DNA of 64,000 bases, from assembly GCA_020633655.1 (NCBI GenBank), contig JACKDF010000002.1, forward strand, positions 496,001 through 560,000. Reading direction: 5' to 3'. The stretch comes from Deferribacteres bacterium. Its GTDB lineage: Bacteria > Zhuqueibacterota > Zhuqueibacteria > Zhuqueibacterales > Geothermadaptataceae. The first letter of the stretch is position 1; each line of letters starts with the position of its first letter. Shown here piece by piece: positions 32,361 through 41,088 of the stretch. The notes beneath the pieces are model-generated. The model saw only the letters and a program-made list of their open reading frames with translations, did not search any database and was not told the origin of the DNA. The position numbers and the translations under genes are program-made.

Positions 32361-33800
32361 TTGAACGATGTATTAATTCTCACCGATCAAATTATGCGAC
32401 CTACCAGAATAGTGCTCATCGATATGTCCGGGGCTGGAAATTCACTTTTTCCCACGGGGCAACTGAAAAATTGCGTATTTACCCAAGCCACTTCGCGCGA
32501 ATCCGAGGTGCTTTTGCACCTGCTCACGCATGACATGGTAATTATTGTGGATTCTGATTTTTCCCAGGACCTGCTTGCATTAGTTCAACTCATTCATGCC
32601 ACAACACCACGTAAACCCATCGTTGCTATAACCAGCGAGCCGAACTCACAGCAAGTGGTTGCCGCCTATCGCGCTGGTTTGTCGGATTATTGTTTCTTGC
32701 CTCTTGAGCAGAATAAGTTATGTGATTTATTGCAATCATTTTGTGAAAAGAGGAGATTCTTCAATAAAATTCTTCAAAATATCAGCTCGACAATTGCTTC
32801 CGGGAAGTTGCTTCCTGCCTGGATTATCCATCTTTCCCGCTGTACGATACTGCGTTTTCGAAAATTCCAACGCGCATGTCGCCGCGTCAGGAAAGAAGGT
32901 CCCTGGCACGGAGTTTTTAATCGAATTTGGAAAAATCGACTTCAGGAGCAGCCTGGGACAACATCACAGTTCAAAATGAATCAAAAACCTGAATTTACAC
33001 CTGATATTGTCGTTTCTCTCTCAGGAGGAAATGGCTATCCCGAGCTTAATATTTCCAGCCTGGGTAAATTGCAGGTGCAGTTTCAGAATAAAAAAATTGA
33101 TCGATGGCCAAGCAAAAAAGGACGTGGCATATTTGCGTATATTGCCACATCTGGTCGCAAGATTTACCGCGACGTGCTGATGGAAAATTTCTGGCCGGAA
33201 ACGGCAGCGGAATCGGCACGCAACAGTTTACATGTTGCTCTTCATGGCTTGCGTCGCACATTCAGTCGAATTGACGGGAGGCGGGACTGCATTCTTTATA
33301 GGGATGAGTGCTATTACCTTAATCCCGATCTCAACTATTTTTGCGATACGCATGCATTTCGTCAACTTTACAATGAAGCGCGTACGCTGGAAAACCGACA
33401 GGATATTGAGGCCGCAATTGTGAAATATCGTGCAGCTGTTGAGCTTTATCGTGGTGATTTCATGGAAGAAGATTTATACGAGGAATGGCCGACCCTGGAG
33501 CGTGAAAATTTGCGGGAAAAATATTTCACCATTCTTGAAGTTTTGAGTTCGCAATTTATGAAAACAAAAAATTATTCTGAAGCCGGACGCATGTGTGAAC
33601 AAATCCTGTCCAGCGACAGCTGCCGTGAAGATGTGCACCGTAAACTCATGCTGTGCCATTATTTCAGCGGACAGCGTGACAAAGCATTGCGGCAGTTCCA
33701 ACAGTGTCAAAGATCCATGTACGAAGATCTCGGTGTTCCCCCAAGCAGAGCTACTGTTGATCTGAAAGAGAAAATTCAGGCAGAACTGTTCTTCATTTAA
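32361..33800 (+). CDS. Transcriptional regulator: pseudo-receiver, winged helix and BTAD domain (SARP-like)
   Basis: 479 residues if started at the TTG at 32361 (an ATG at 32394 lacks a ribosome binding site). Residues about 12-140 look like a response-regulator receiver (IVLIDMSGAG, MVIIVDSDFSQDL, KPIVAITSEPN, DYCFLPLEQ), but the usual catalytic lysine of strand 5 is Leu, so phosphorylation is doubtful. A variable linker (140-230) follows. Residues about 232-320 form a winged helix (LNISSLGKLQVQF; the core GRGIFAYIATSGRKIYRDVLMENFWP; SARNSLHVALHGLRRTF). The rest is a TPR-like BTAD domain (CDTHAFRQLYNEARTLENRQ, GDFMEEDLYEEWPTLERENLR, MCEQILSSDSCREDVHRKLM, YEDLGVPPSRAT). SARP/BTAD regulators usually activate divergent genes; here these are the two beta-domain proteins. 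Confidence 0.85.
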   Translation: MNDVLILTDQIMRPTRIVLIDMSGAGNSLFPTGQLKNCVFTQATSRESEVLLHLLTHDMVIIVDSDFSQDLLALVQLIHATTPRKPIVAITSEPNSQQVVAAYRAGLSDYCFLPLEQNKLCDLLQSFCEKRRFFNKILQNISSTIASGKLLPAWIIHLSRCTILRFRKFQRACRRVRKEGPWHGVFNRIWKNRLQEQPGTTSQFKMNQKPEFTPDIVVSLSGGNGYPELNISSLGKLQVQFQNKKIDRWPSKKGRGIFAYIATSGRKIYRDVLMENFWPETAAESARNSLHVALHGLRRTFSRIDGRRDCILYRDECYYLNPDLNYFCDTHAFRQLYNEARTLENRQDIEAAIVKYRAAVELYRGDFMEEDLYEEWPTLERENLREKYFTILEVLSSQFMKTKNYSEAGRMCEQILSSDSCREDVHRKLMLCHYFSGQRDKALRQFQQCQRSMYEDLGVPPSRATVDLKEKIQAELFFI

Positions 33801-34165
33801 TCTCTTCCTCCTCTCATCCAAAGTGCGACGCACTTACCATTTTTTGCTAATGAGCAATTCGAAAGCGCCTGGCATAATATACACAAAGTGTGTCGCACGT
33901 TCATTTTTTCGTTCCCATGAAGTTTTTAAAGTGAGATCTTCTCAACTCCTGATCTCATCCCATTAACATTTTTACATCACGAATTTATTGGGTTTTTAAT
34001 GTGTTTTATACAGAAATAATGTTAAAAAAAGTTGATATTGCATTAATAATCAGTAAATTGTTCAGCTTCGAATCTTAAGAAATGAATAAGCAAATTTTTC
34101 ATGTGTATATGAATTAACTTTTTCAAATATTTAAGATTACGCTTAATTTTATACGGAGGAAAATT
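33801..34165. repeat. Intergenic region with paired AAAGTGCG palindromes
   Basis: AAAGTGCGACGCACTT (33820-33835) and AAAGTGTGTCGCACGT (33885-33900) are separated by 49 bases, matching the pair at 13296-13378 in layout. The spacer here, ACCATTTTTTGC..GCGCCTGG.., is loosely like the reverse complement of the other spacer. The rest (33901-34165) is AT-rich and ends with the ribosome binding site ACGGAGGAAAATT of the YIP1 gene. Confidence 0.55.
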
Positions 34166-34864
34166 ATGTCAGAAGAACAAGCTGTTGCAGTAGATGAAAC
34201 ATCCGATTTGAGTTTTATGGGAAAATTCATGGGTGTTATTACTTCACCATACAATACGTTTCTCGAAATTTGTAAAAAACCAACCTGGTTAATTCCCATG
34301 CTTATTTCTATTGTCGTTTCGGTCGGTGTTACCTACCAGGCATTACCGATGATCATCGAAATGTCCGTCGAACAAATGCAAACACAAAATCCAAACATGG
34401 GCGATGCACAAATCGAACAGGCTGTAAGTGTTATGAGTAAAACCATTCCATTTGCTCCAATCGTCACTGTGCCACTCATGACTTTGATTACAGCTGGTCT
34501 CATGATGCTTATTGGAACAGCATTTATGGGTGGTAAAGCGACGTTTAAAACGTTGTTTTCTGTTGTTGCTTGGGGTGCACCAGTCACAGTGATTATCGCG
34601 GTTATCCAAATGGTGTTGCGCATGGCAACCGGAACTATGGATAGCGCGACCAGTTTGCTATTTCTGGCGCCAGATGCAGCACGGGATTCTGTGACATACT
34701 TCCTGTTATCCCAGGTCGATCTTCTAACGATTTGGGCGATCGCCATCGCCGGTTTTGGGTTTGCTGCTGCTTATAAATTCGAAGCCAAACGGGGTCTCAT
34801 TGTCGCATTTGTAACCTGGATAGTTGTGGTTGCAATCATTGCAGGTTTCAAAATCGTTTTCTAA
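34166..34864 (+). CDS. YIP1 family membrane protein
   Basis: 232 residues, about five transmembrane segments (LIPMLISIVVSVGVTYQ, IVTVPLMTLITAGLMMLIGT, LFSVVAWGAPVTVIIAV, LLTIWAIAIAGFGFAAAY, LIVAFVTWIVVVAIIAGFKIVF). The N-terminal SDLSFMGKFMGVITSPYNTFLEICKKPTWLIP and central AWGAP are typical of bacterial Yip1-domain proteins. Function unknown; bacterial members are often found beside ABC efflux systems, as here (MacA-like adaptor 78 bases downstream). The spacer contains a 9-bp hairpin. Confidence 0.85.
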   Translation: MSEEQAVAVDETSDLSFMGKFMGVITSPYNTFLEICKKPTWLIPMLISIVVSVGVTYQALPMIIEMSVEQMQTQNPNMGDAQIEQAVSVMSKTIPFAPIVTVPLMTLITAGLMMLIGTAFMGGKATFKTLFSVVAWGAPVTVIIAVIQMVLRMATGTMDSATSLLFLAPDAARDSVTYFLLSQVDLLTIWAIAIAGFGFAAAYKFEAKRGLIVAFVTWIVVVAIIAGFKIVF

Positions 34865-34876
34865 TTCTAAAATAAA

Positions 34877-34906
34877 TGCGCGAAGTCCTTAATCCAGCTT
34901 CGCGCA
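34877..34906 (+). terminator. Hairpin between YIP1 and MacA-like genes
   Basis: TGCGCGAAG (34877-34885) and CTTCGCGCA (34898-34906) form a perfect 9-bp stem over 12 bases. No U-run follows, so an mRNA-processing or attenuating hairpin is as likely as a terminator. Confidence 0.45.
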
Positions 34907-34941
34907 AATGATTTCCAAAAACTGTAACCCCCAAAAAAATC

Positions 34942-36189
34942 ATGAACAAAAAAACAATTTGGATCATCGTCGCTGTTGTGGTAGTGATTGGGCTAATCGT
35001 CCTGAATATCGTTTTAACAAAGAACAAAGGCACACCAGTCGATGTGGTCAAGCTCGATACTCGCGAGTTGAAGTCCATCGTTTCGGCTTCCGGCAAAATT
35101 CAACCAAAAATTTCAGTTGATATCAGTGCAACGACACCTGGCAAAGTTACAAAAGTCGCAGTTGAAGAAGGCGACTATGCGGAAAAGGGCCAGTTCCTGC
35201 TGCAAATCGATCCTACAACAGCAGTATCACAAGTCGAACAGACCCGCGCGAGTATCAGTGCTGCCAGGGCGAATTTTGAATTGTCAGAAGCAAACCTTGA
35301 ACAAGCACAAATCGATTATGAGCGGCTTGAGAAGTTATTTGATAAAAAATTGGCATCGCCCGACGAAGTACAAAGGAGTCGTACAGAAGTGCATGTACGC
35401 AAAGCTTCCGTAAACGCCGCAAAAGAGGAAATCGCCCGCTTAAAAGCAGCTCTCGCTACTGCAGAACATCAACTCAGTCAGGTGAATATTCATTCCGATA
35501 TCGCTGGTATCGTAACCAAACGGAATATTGAAGAAGGTGAAAATGTATTTGTTGGGGCCTTCAATAATCCGGCAACTGTCCTGCTCACCATTGCCGACCT
35601 TTCGGTCATAGAAGCATTAGTGGAAGTCGATGAAACAGACATTATCGATGTGAAGGTGGGTCAACCAGCAGACATTTCAGTTGATGCGTATCCGGATAGT
35701 ACTTTTGCTGGTTACGTCACAGAAGTTGGACACAGCCCAATCCTTGGCACCTCAGGTCAGCAGCAGGCTACCAGTTTCGAAGTTATCATTCAGCTTGCGG
35801 AAGATATACCAAATGTCCGATCTGGGCTATCGTGCAAAGCTGAAATCCGAACCGGTTATCGTGAAAATGTACTTGCTGTACCTATCCAGGCGCTTACACT
35901 TCGTGATGACCAGAGCCTGAAACCGAAAAAGAAAAAATACGGAAATAAAAAGGCAGAAACTGATTCGCTTAAGAATGAAAAAGAGAACAAGCCTTATCAG
36001 GGTGTATTTGTGGCGAATGACGATAAAGTTATGTTCAAAGCAGTGGAGACGGGTATTGCCGGTGATCGTTATTTTGAAGTCGTTTCCGGTCTCGCGGAAG
36101 GTGATATGGTCGTGACAGGTCCCTTCAGCGCTCTGCGCAAGCTAACCAACGAAGAAGCAGTAAAAACCACAGTGAAGGAAATCGAGTAA
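34942..36189 (+). CDS. MacA/HlyD-like periplasmic adaptor of an efflux system
   Basis: 415 residues. N-terminal membrane anchor (TIWIIVAVVVVIGLIVLNIVL), a lipoyl/barrel-sandwich half (SASGKIQPKISVDISATTPGKVTKVAVEEGDYAEKGQ, PGKVTKVAVEEGDYAEKG), an alpha-helical hairpin (about 85-180, RASISAARANFELSEANLEQ), the second sandwich half (VNIHSDIAGIVTKRNIEEGE) and a beta-barrel domain (LSVIEALVEVDETDIIDVKVG). A lysine-rich insertion sits near residue 328 (KPKKKKYGNKKAE), longer than in E. coli MacA. The protein links an inner-membrane ABC transporter to an outer-membrane channel. Its partners are the two FtsX-like permeases directly downstream (3 bases). Confidence 0.88.
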   Translation: MNKKTIWIIVAVVVVIGLIVLNIVLTKNKGTPVDVVKLDTRELKSIVSASGKIQPKISVDISATTPGKVTKVAVEEGDYAEKGQFLLQIDPTTAVSQVEQTRASISAARANFELSEANLEQAQIDYERLEKLFDKKLASPDEVQRSRTEVHVRKASVNAAKEEIARLKAALATAEHQLSQVNIHSDIAGIVTKRNIEEGENVFVGAFNNPATVLLTIADLSVIEALVEVDETDIIDVKVGQPADISVDAYPDSTFAGYVTEVGHSPILGTSGQQQATSFEVIIQLAEDIPNVRSGLSCKAEIRTGYRENVLAVPIQALTLRDDQSLKPKKKKYGNKKAETDSLKNEKENKPYQGVFVANDDKVMFKAVETGIAGDRYFEVVSGLAEGDMVVTGPFSALRKLTNEEAVKTTVKEIE

Positions 36190-36192
36190 AGA

Positions 36193-37419
36193 ATGCAATT
36201 CTTTTTCGAAAATTTGCGATTGGCATTTGACGCACTCGTTGCTAATAAACTGCGTTCATTTCTTACAATCCTTTGCGTGGTGATTTCGATTATGTCGATT
36301 ATTGCTGTTGTGTCAATTGTACAGGGAATGGATCAGTTCGTGAAAACCAAGATCGCTCAGCAAGGCAGCAATGTTTTTACAGTACAAAAATACGATGGCT
36401 TTCTTGTACTCACCGATTTTGATGCTTTTTTGAAAGCACTGAAAAATCCAGACATCACCCTTGAGGACCTCGAGCTGTTGCGCAAGGAAATTCCCCTTGC
36501 TGAATTTGTTGATGCTTCGATCAACCGCAGAGACCGGCTTACAGCTGCAACTCGCCTGGTTGAAAATGTTGGTATACGTGGCCGCACTGAGGAATACCCG
36601 GCCATCGGGGATTTCCCCCTTGCTTATGGACGACATTTGTCCAGGATTGACGTGCTGCAACGGCGGAATAACTGTGTTATTGGATGGGAGATCGCAGAAA
36701 CGCTCTTTCCGTACACGACTGCACTTGGAAAAACGGTGAAAATCGGTGCGAAGCATTTCAATGTAGTTGGCGTTTGTGAGAAAAAAGGCAATATTCTTGG
36801 CAACAATCAGAACCTTTTTGCATTCATTCCTGTGACGACATTTCTCAAGCAATATGGCTCACGGCAATCTTTGGAAATTCAAATACGGACAGAGGATATG
36901 GAGAGCTTCGCGGAGGCGATGCAGCAGACACGCACCGCCCTGCGGGTTGACCGCGGATTGAAACCTTCATTAGATGATAATTTTCACATTGACACGTCCG
37001 AACAACTTGTGTCGATTTGGGAAGCTATTTCTGTTGGCATATTCGGGACGCTAATTGGCGTGGTGAGTATTACTCTCGTTGTTGGTGGAATTATAATTAT
37101 GAACGTAATGCTTGTCGCCGTTACCGAGCGTACACGGGAAATTGGTATTCGCAAATCTGTCGGTGCCAGACGTGGACATATCGTTTTTCAGTTTTTACTG
37201 GAAGCGCTCATACTCACCGGTATTGGCGGAGCAGTCGGGATCTTACTTGGATTCACCATCGCCTCAATCGTTGCGGCCTTAACTCCATTACCCTATTACA
37301 TTTCCGCGGTACCGATTGTTACTGCACTTATAATTTCTTTTGGTGTTGGTGTGTTTTTTGGCGTTTATCCGGCGCAGAAAGCCTCACGCCTTGATCCGGT
37401 TGTTGCGCTACGGCAGTAA
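36193..37419 (+). CDS. MacB-like ABC transporter permease
   Basis: 408 residues, 4 transmembrane segments in the MacB/FtsX arrangement: one N-terminal (ALVANKLRSFLTILCVVISIMSIIAVVSIV), a large periplasmic domain (about 55-280, with a MacB-PCD core including VIGWEIAETLF and KTVKIGAKHFNVVGVCEKKG) and three C-terminal helices (IFGTLIGVVSITLVVGGIIIMN, FQFLLEALILTGIGG, IVTALIISFGVGVFFG). The conserved MLVAVTERTREIGIRKSVGARRGHI cytosolic loop and the end YPAQKASRLDPVVALR are typical. No ATPase domain. It follows the adaptor gene after 3 bases. Confidence 0.9.
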   Translation: MQFFFENLRLAFDALVANKLRSFLTILCVVISIMSIIAVVSIVQGMDQFVKTKIAQQGSNVFTVQKYDGFLVLTDFDAFLKALKNPDITLEDLELLRKEIPLAEFVDASINRRDRLTAATRLVENVGIRGRTEEYPAIGDFPLAYGRHLSRIDVLQRRNNCVIGWEIAETLFPYTTALGKTVKIGAKHFNVVGVCEKKGNILGNNQNLFAFIPVTTFLKQYGSRQSLEIQIRTEDMESFAEAMQQTRTALRVDRGLKPSLDDNFHIDTSEQLVSIWEAISVGIFGTLIGVVSITLVVGGIIIMNVMLVAVTERTREIGIRKSVGARRGHIVFQFLLEALILTGIGGAVGILLGFTIASIVAALTPLPYYISAVPIVTALIISFGVGVFFGVYPAQKASRLDPVVALRQ

Positions 37420-37499
37420 TAAAGTGCATTTGGCTAAATTGCACAAAATGATGAATAAAGATTGTATGTTTTACGAATGATACAAAATCGAGAATTGAA

Positions 37500-38768
37500 G
37501 TGAATAAACCTTCTTCAACTTACTTAAAGCGTGCGTTGCAATCCAGTGTTTGGGAGCAAATTCTCGAAGCGATACGCGAAGCGCTGGCCACGATCCGCAA
37601 TAATAAAATGCGCTCCGGTCTGGTCATCCTCGGTGTGTTGATCGGTGTAACCAGCTTGATGGCTATGGTGGCGACTGTGGCGGGTCTCAACAGTTTTATC
37701 GAAGCCTCTTTTAGCGGTAACGATACACCAATTATAAGTGTTTCACGTATCGATTTCCTTGCCGGTGAGAGCATTGAGGAATTGAATAAACGTAAACCGT
37801 TTACTCTGGATGACGTCGAAGCACTGAAAGAACTACGGCATGTGCGAGGTGTTGAGGTTGAGTATGGTCGAGGTATGGAGGTGCGGTATCGCGACCACAA
37901 AGCACAACTCATTTCTGTTGTGGGATCCAACGTTGATTTGCTTTATGTGCAAAATATTGCCGTGGAAGATGGCCGTTATTTTACCGAAAAAGAAATTGAA
38001 CACCGCAGGCCCTATGCTGTTTTAGGGTACAAAGTTGCGCAGCAATTTTTTAAATTTGAAGATCCCCTCGGCAAACGTATTCGGGCAAACGGAAAAGAAT
38101 TTGAAGTTATTGGTGTTTTTGAGCATCGAAAAACAATTTTCGGTGGGCTGGCAGATAATTTTATCGTCATACCGATGACCCGCTACGAACGTGATTTTAA
38201 ATTTAGAAACGAAGATATCGGAATTAATATCATAATTGATTCAAATGAAAATCTTGACGTCGTAGAACAAAATGTACGGGCACTCATGCGGATGCGACGC
38301 AAAGTGCCTCTCGGAAAACCGGATGATTTTGCTGTCACACGAATTGATGAAATCATAAAATTTACTTCGAGCATCACTGACCAGGTTGCACTCGTTCTGG
38401 TTGTGCTTGCATCGATCGCATTAATGATTGGTGGTATAGGCGTTATGGTGATTATGCTGGTATCAGTAACAGAGCGAACCCATGAAATCGGCATCCGCAA
38501 AGCTATTGGTGCTTCGCGTGGACAAATAACCTGGCAGTTTCTCATCGAAGCCGCTGTGCTTTCCGGGATTGGCGGAGTGCTTGGTCTCATACTCGGCGCC
38601 TTGCTCGCCTTACTCGTCTCCAGTTTGCTGGGTTTTCCGTTCATTCTTCCTATCGGCTGGGTTATATTCGCCGAAGTAATGTCTGTTGGTGTCGGGTTGT
38701 TTTTTGGTATATTTCCCGCTCGGAAAGCAGCCCGTCTCGATCCGATTGAAGCTTTGCGATATGAATAA
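37500..38768 (+). CDS. MacB-like ABC transporter permease, second copy
   Basis: 422 residues, start codon GTG. Same arrangement as the preceding permease: TM1 (MRSGLVILGVLIGVTSLMAMVATVAG), periplasmic PCD domain (about 70-290, including VLGYKVAQQFF and KRIRANGKEFEVIGVFEHRK) and three C-terminal helices. The coupling loop reads VSVTERTHEIGIRKAIGASRGQITWQFL. The end is FPARKAARLDPIEALRYE. The two permeases are clear paralogues and probably form a heterodimer. There is no ATP-binding subunit in the operon or elsewhere in the window. Confidence 0.9.
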   Translation: MNKPSSTYLKRALQSSVWEQILEAIREALATIRNNKMRSGLVILGVLIGVTSLMAMVATVAGLNSFIEASFSGNDTPIISVSRIDFLAGESIEELNKRKPFTLDDVEALKELRHVRGVEVEYGRGMEVRYRDHKAQLISVVGSNVDLLYVQNIAVEDGRYFTEKEIEHRRPYAVLGYKVAQQFFKFEDPLGKRIRANGKEFEVIGVFEHRKTIFGGLADNFIVIPMTRYERDFKFRNEDIGINIIIDSNENLDVVEQNVRALMRMRRKVPLGKPDDFAVTRIDEIIKFTSSITDQVALVLVVLASIALMIGGIGVMVIMLVSVTERTHEIGIRKAIGASRGQITWQFLIEAAVLSGIGGVLGLILGALLALLVSSLLGFPFILPIGWVIFAEVMSVGVGLFFGIFPARKAARLDPIEALRYE

Positions 38769-38921
38769 ATTCTGACCATTCAACCTGCTTATGCCCTCGC
38801 ACTTGCGTTCTTCGCCACTCAACGATTATATGGTATATCTTTTGAGTATTTGAACATTTCTCAATAAAATTATGGGAATTATCTGATTATTTTTTATCTA
38901 TTAATAAACGTAAATTATGAA

Positions 38922-38948
38922 AAAGCCAGGTTTTTGAATCCTGGCTTT
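38922..38948 (+). terminator. Candidate terminator after the permease operon
   Basis: AAAGCCAGG (38922-38930) and CCTGGCTTT (38940-38948) form a 9-bp stem with a nine-base loop, followed by CCTTGTAATT. It lies 154 bases after the second permease. Confidence 0.5.
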
Positions 38949-39022
38949 CCTTGTAATTAAGCCAATTGAAATCAACACTTATCCGCCAGTTTGCAATTTA
39001 AAGCAAAAGGGGTTTTATTTTA

Positions 39023-39892
39023 ATGTATAAATTATTCATAATTCTGTACCTGTTTATCGGTAGCCTGAATGCCACTTCAATTGTACAGGAACGAGATGAG
39101 CAAACCCGCTTTGACTACGAGCAAATCATTCCCCTGACCGCTTCCACGATTGACCAATTCATTGAACAAGCCGCGATGTCTACACCGCAAACGGATCAAT
39201 TGATTCGTCAGCAAATCCAACTTGCAGAAAGTGACTCTCTTGTGACAGAAATGCTGATTAACCGGTATTTCAAGGTCCGGGACGAAGATTTCAGCCAGGG
39301 ACTGGTCATTTTGTCAATAATTGGTGAATTACGATCACCCGATGCGATTCAGTTCTATGTGGATATTCTGGAAAACAATGGGGAATCACCAGATGGTTTA
39401 GAAGGCGAGTATTTAAGTGATCGTGATATTCTGGAAATGTATCAGGCAAAAGCTATTCAGTCGCTGGCGTATTTGAGAAATACCGACTCCGATTCGCTTA
39501 TCAAACACTATGTTTGCTATCATCCCGCAGTTGCTGTACGATCGGCCGGGATTGATGCCTACTTATTCAATCACGGGGACACGGAAAAAGCAAAATCTGA
39601 ATTGAAAGAGATTCTTGATGAAGATGCCTGGGTTTATCTTGACCGCATTCGAAGAAAGCAAAGTGCCACGAATGAATCTATTGAGGAGGATATCGCTGCT
39701 TTTTACACTAGCCATCCAGATCAGATTGCCCCGGTGCACTATGTTACCCGTGGTACTAAAATTACCAATTTTTTATCCTTCCGGTCTTTTGTTTTTTTGA
39801 GTCTGCTTTTCATCCTTGTATTTCTCATCCTGCGCAAATTTTTACGGAATGAAAATGTCATAAAAGAGTTCTTCATGCATCGCAATAGCTAA
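39023..39892 (+). CDS. Membrane-anchored alpha-helical protein, unrecognised
   Basis: 289 residues. An N-terminal signal peptide (YKLFIILYLFIGSLNATS) is followed by helical, HEAT-like segments (DQFIEQAAMS, SLVTEMLINRYFKVRDED, LVILSIIGELRSPDAIQFYVDIL, KAIQSLAYLRNTDS, VAVRSAGIDAYLFN), and one C-terminal membrane helix (FVFLSLLFILVFLILRKFL). The domain is thus probably periplasmic and anchored at the inner membrane. Layout and repeats resemble HEAT-type scaffold proteins, but no family is recognised. The ribosome binding site is AAGGGG. Its neighbour 39978-40853 follows after 85 bases. Confidence 0.65.
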   Translation: MYKLFIILYLFIGSLNATSIVQERDEQTRFDYEQIIPLTASTIDQFIEQAAMSTPQTDQLIRQQIQLAESDSLVTEMLINRYFKVRDEDFSQGLVILSIIGELRSPDAIQFYVDILENNGESPDGLEGEYLSDRDILEMYQAKAIQSLAYLRNTDSDSLIKHYVCYHPAVAVRSAGIDAYLFNHGDTEKAKSELKEILDEDAWVYLDRIRRKQSATNESIEEDIAAFYTSHPDQIAPVHYVTRGTKITNFLSFRSFVFLSLLFILVFLILRKFLRNENVIKEFFMHRNS

Positions 39893-39977
39893 ATTACTCA
39901 TGCGTATTTATAATTAGTGAATAGAGTTGTCTGGGTTCGGAATGTGAATACTATCACGAGAGAAGAGAGGATGTGAG

Positions 39978-40853
39978 ATGAGGAAAATGCTTGTGTGTAG
40001 CATATGCTTTTGCCTGGTTTTCCCGGCATTTTCTCCACCTGCTGGTTCGAATGATTATAAAATTTCTCAGGGAAATGCATGCAACAGTAAGGCAGGTCGG
40101 GCAGACAAGACACTGTGGAATCTTTGGAAATGCAACGATGACAGCGTGACTTCTTACCGCCGACGCCTGCATATTGAGATGAAGGAATGGGCAGGTTGGG
40201 GAATGGAAGCACCTTTTGATATTGATAAGCCATTTGCCAAAGTGTTAAACTCGCTTTTTTTGCTACGTAACGGTCTATCAGCTTCGCCTCAAAAGTGGCA
40301 TTATGCAAGCGATTACATTGCAATGGGGCAGGGTGAATATTGTTCTTCGCATTTGGGATTTCGGTATCTTCCAAGCACGGAAACAAGCTGGATGGCATTT
40401 GTGGTGCCTGAAGTGTACAAAGCTTACCTTGGCTGCTTGCTTTTTCAGGATGGCAGCCCAATGAATAATCCGGTAACTCGGGCAGGTGATTTCGTTCACG
40501 AGGGACTGCACATGTGGGAATTCACATATTTTACGGATTATCGGCATATGAATGGACCCATCGGTCACTGTACCGAATATGGGGAATCTTGCGATTGGTT
40601 TTATTACCACACCATTACGGATTTCCCTAAAGGTTATTTATGGATGTGGGGCAAATCACTTGATGGGAAAAGGCAATTATTTCACTCGTCCAACCAGCTA
40701 CAAATGGAATTTCTTTGCGATTTGGCAGAATTTCCGGCAGATTGGGTGCCTGCAAATATTCGAATTCTCGCTGAAGTCGAGGCCAATCACCGGCTTGAAA
40801 CCCGGTTCCGTAATGTAGTCGCATACCGGTGTGGTGATCCGCGTCCGTGGTAA
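39978..40853 (+). CDS. Secreted protein with HExxHxxE motif, possible metallopeptidase
   Basis: 291 residues. A signal peptide (MRKMLVCSICFCLVFPAFSPPAG) leads into a mature part with eight or more cysteines. The sequence GDFVHEGLHMWEFTYF contains HEGLH (HExxH), typical of zincin metallopeptidases, followed by a Glu three residues later. A downstream ligand could be His/Glu in GPIGHCTEYGESCDW; this is inference. Aromatic-rich, with no membrane segment. RBS: GAGGATGTGAG. I do not know the family. The alternative is a non-enzymatic secreted protein in which the motif is a chance match. Confidence 0.6.
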   Translation: MRKMLVCSICFCLVFPAFSPPAGSNDYKISQGNACNSKAGRADKTLWNLWKCNDDSVTSYRRRLHIEMKEWAGWGMEAPFDIDKPFAKVLNSLFLLRNGLSASPQKWHYASDYIAMGQGEYCSSHLGFRYLPSTETSWMAFVVPEVYKAYLGCLLFQDGSPMNNPVTRAGDFVHEGLHMWEFTYFTDYRHMNGPIGHCTEYGESCDWFYYHTITDFPKGYLWMWGKSLDGKRQLFHSSNQLQMEFLCDLAEFPADWVPANIRILAEVEANHRLETRFRNVVAYRCGDPRPW

Positions 40854-41053
40854 AGTTTAGAAATGTATTACTTCAACATTCAATTGCTAAGATTGAAAAC
40901 TGGTAATTGATTTTAGGGTACAGACCTTGATTTTTTTTATGTACTACTTCTGTAAGAAAAATAAGCAAAGCTACAATACCCACTTGACTTTATGACTTCG
41001 CTTGTTCACGTGTGTGCACCACCTCAAAATTTATCTTAAAATTCCTTCCTCCC

Positions 41054-41088
41054 AAACCGGCTGATTCTTGAAATTGGCCGGTTTTTTA
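41054..41088. terminator. Rho-independent-type terminator between convergent genes
   Basis: AAACCGGC (41054-41061) and GCCGGTTT (41077-41084) form an 8-bp stem, followed by TTTATT on the plus strand. It abuts the stop codon of the minus-strand isoaspartyl peptidase gene and ends transcription from the plus-strand gene at 39978-40853; it could serve both strands. Confidence 0.65.

Noticed and set aside
32303..32533. Short plus-strand frame beginning inside the leader hairpin loop
   Set aside because: It overlaps the BTAD regulator in another frame, has no ribosome binding site and unlikely composition, and is kept only as part of the leader.
39898..40461. 187-residue open frame on the minus strand opposite the HExxH protein
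   Set aside because: It is antisense to 39978-40853, which has a signal peptide and a good ribosome binding site; the antisense protein has no recognisable feature and low-complexity composition.
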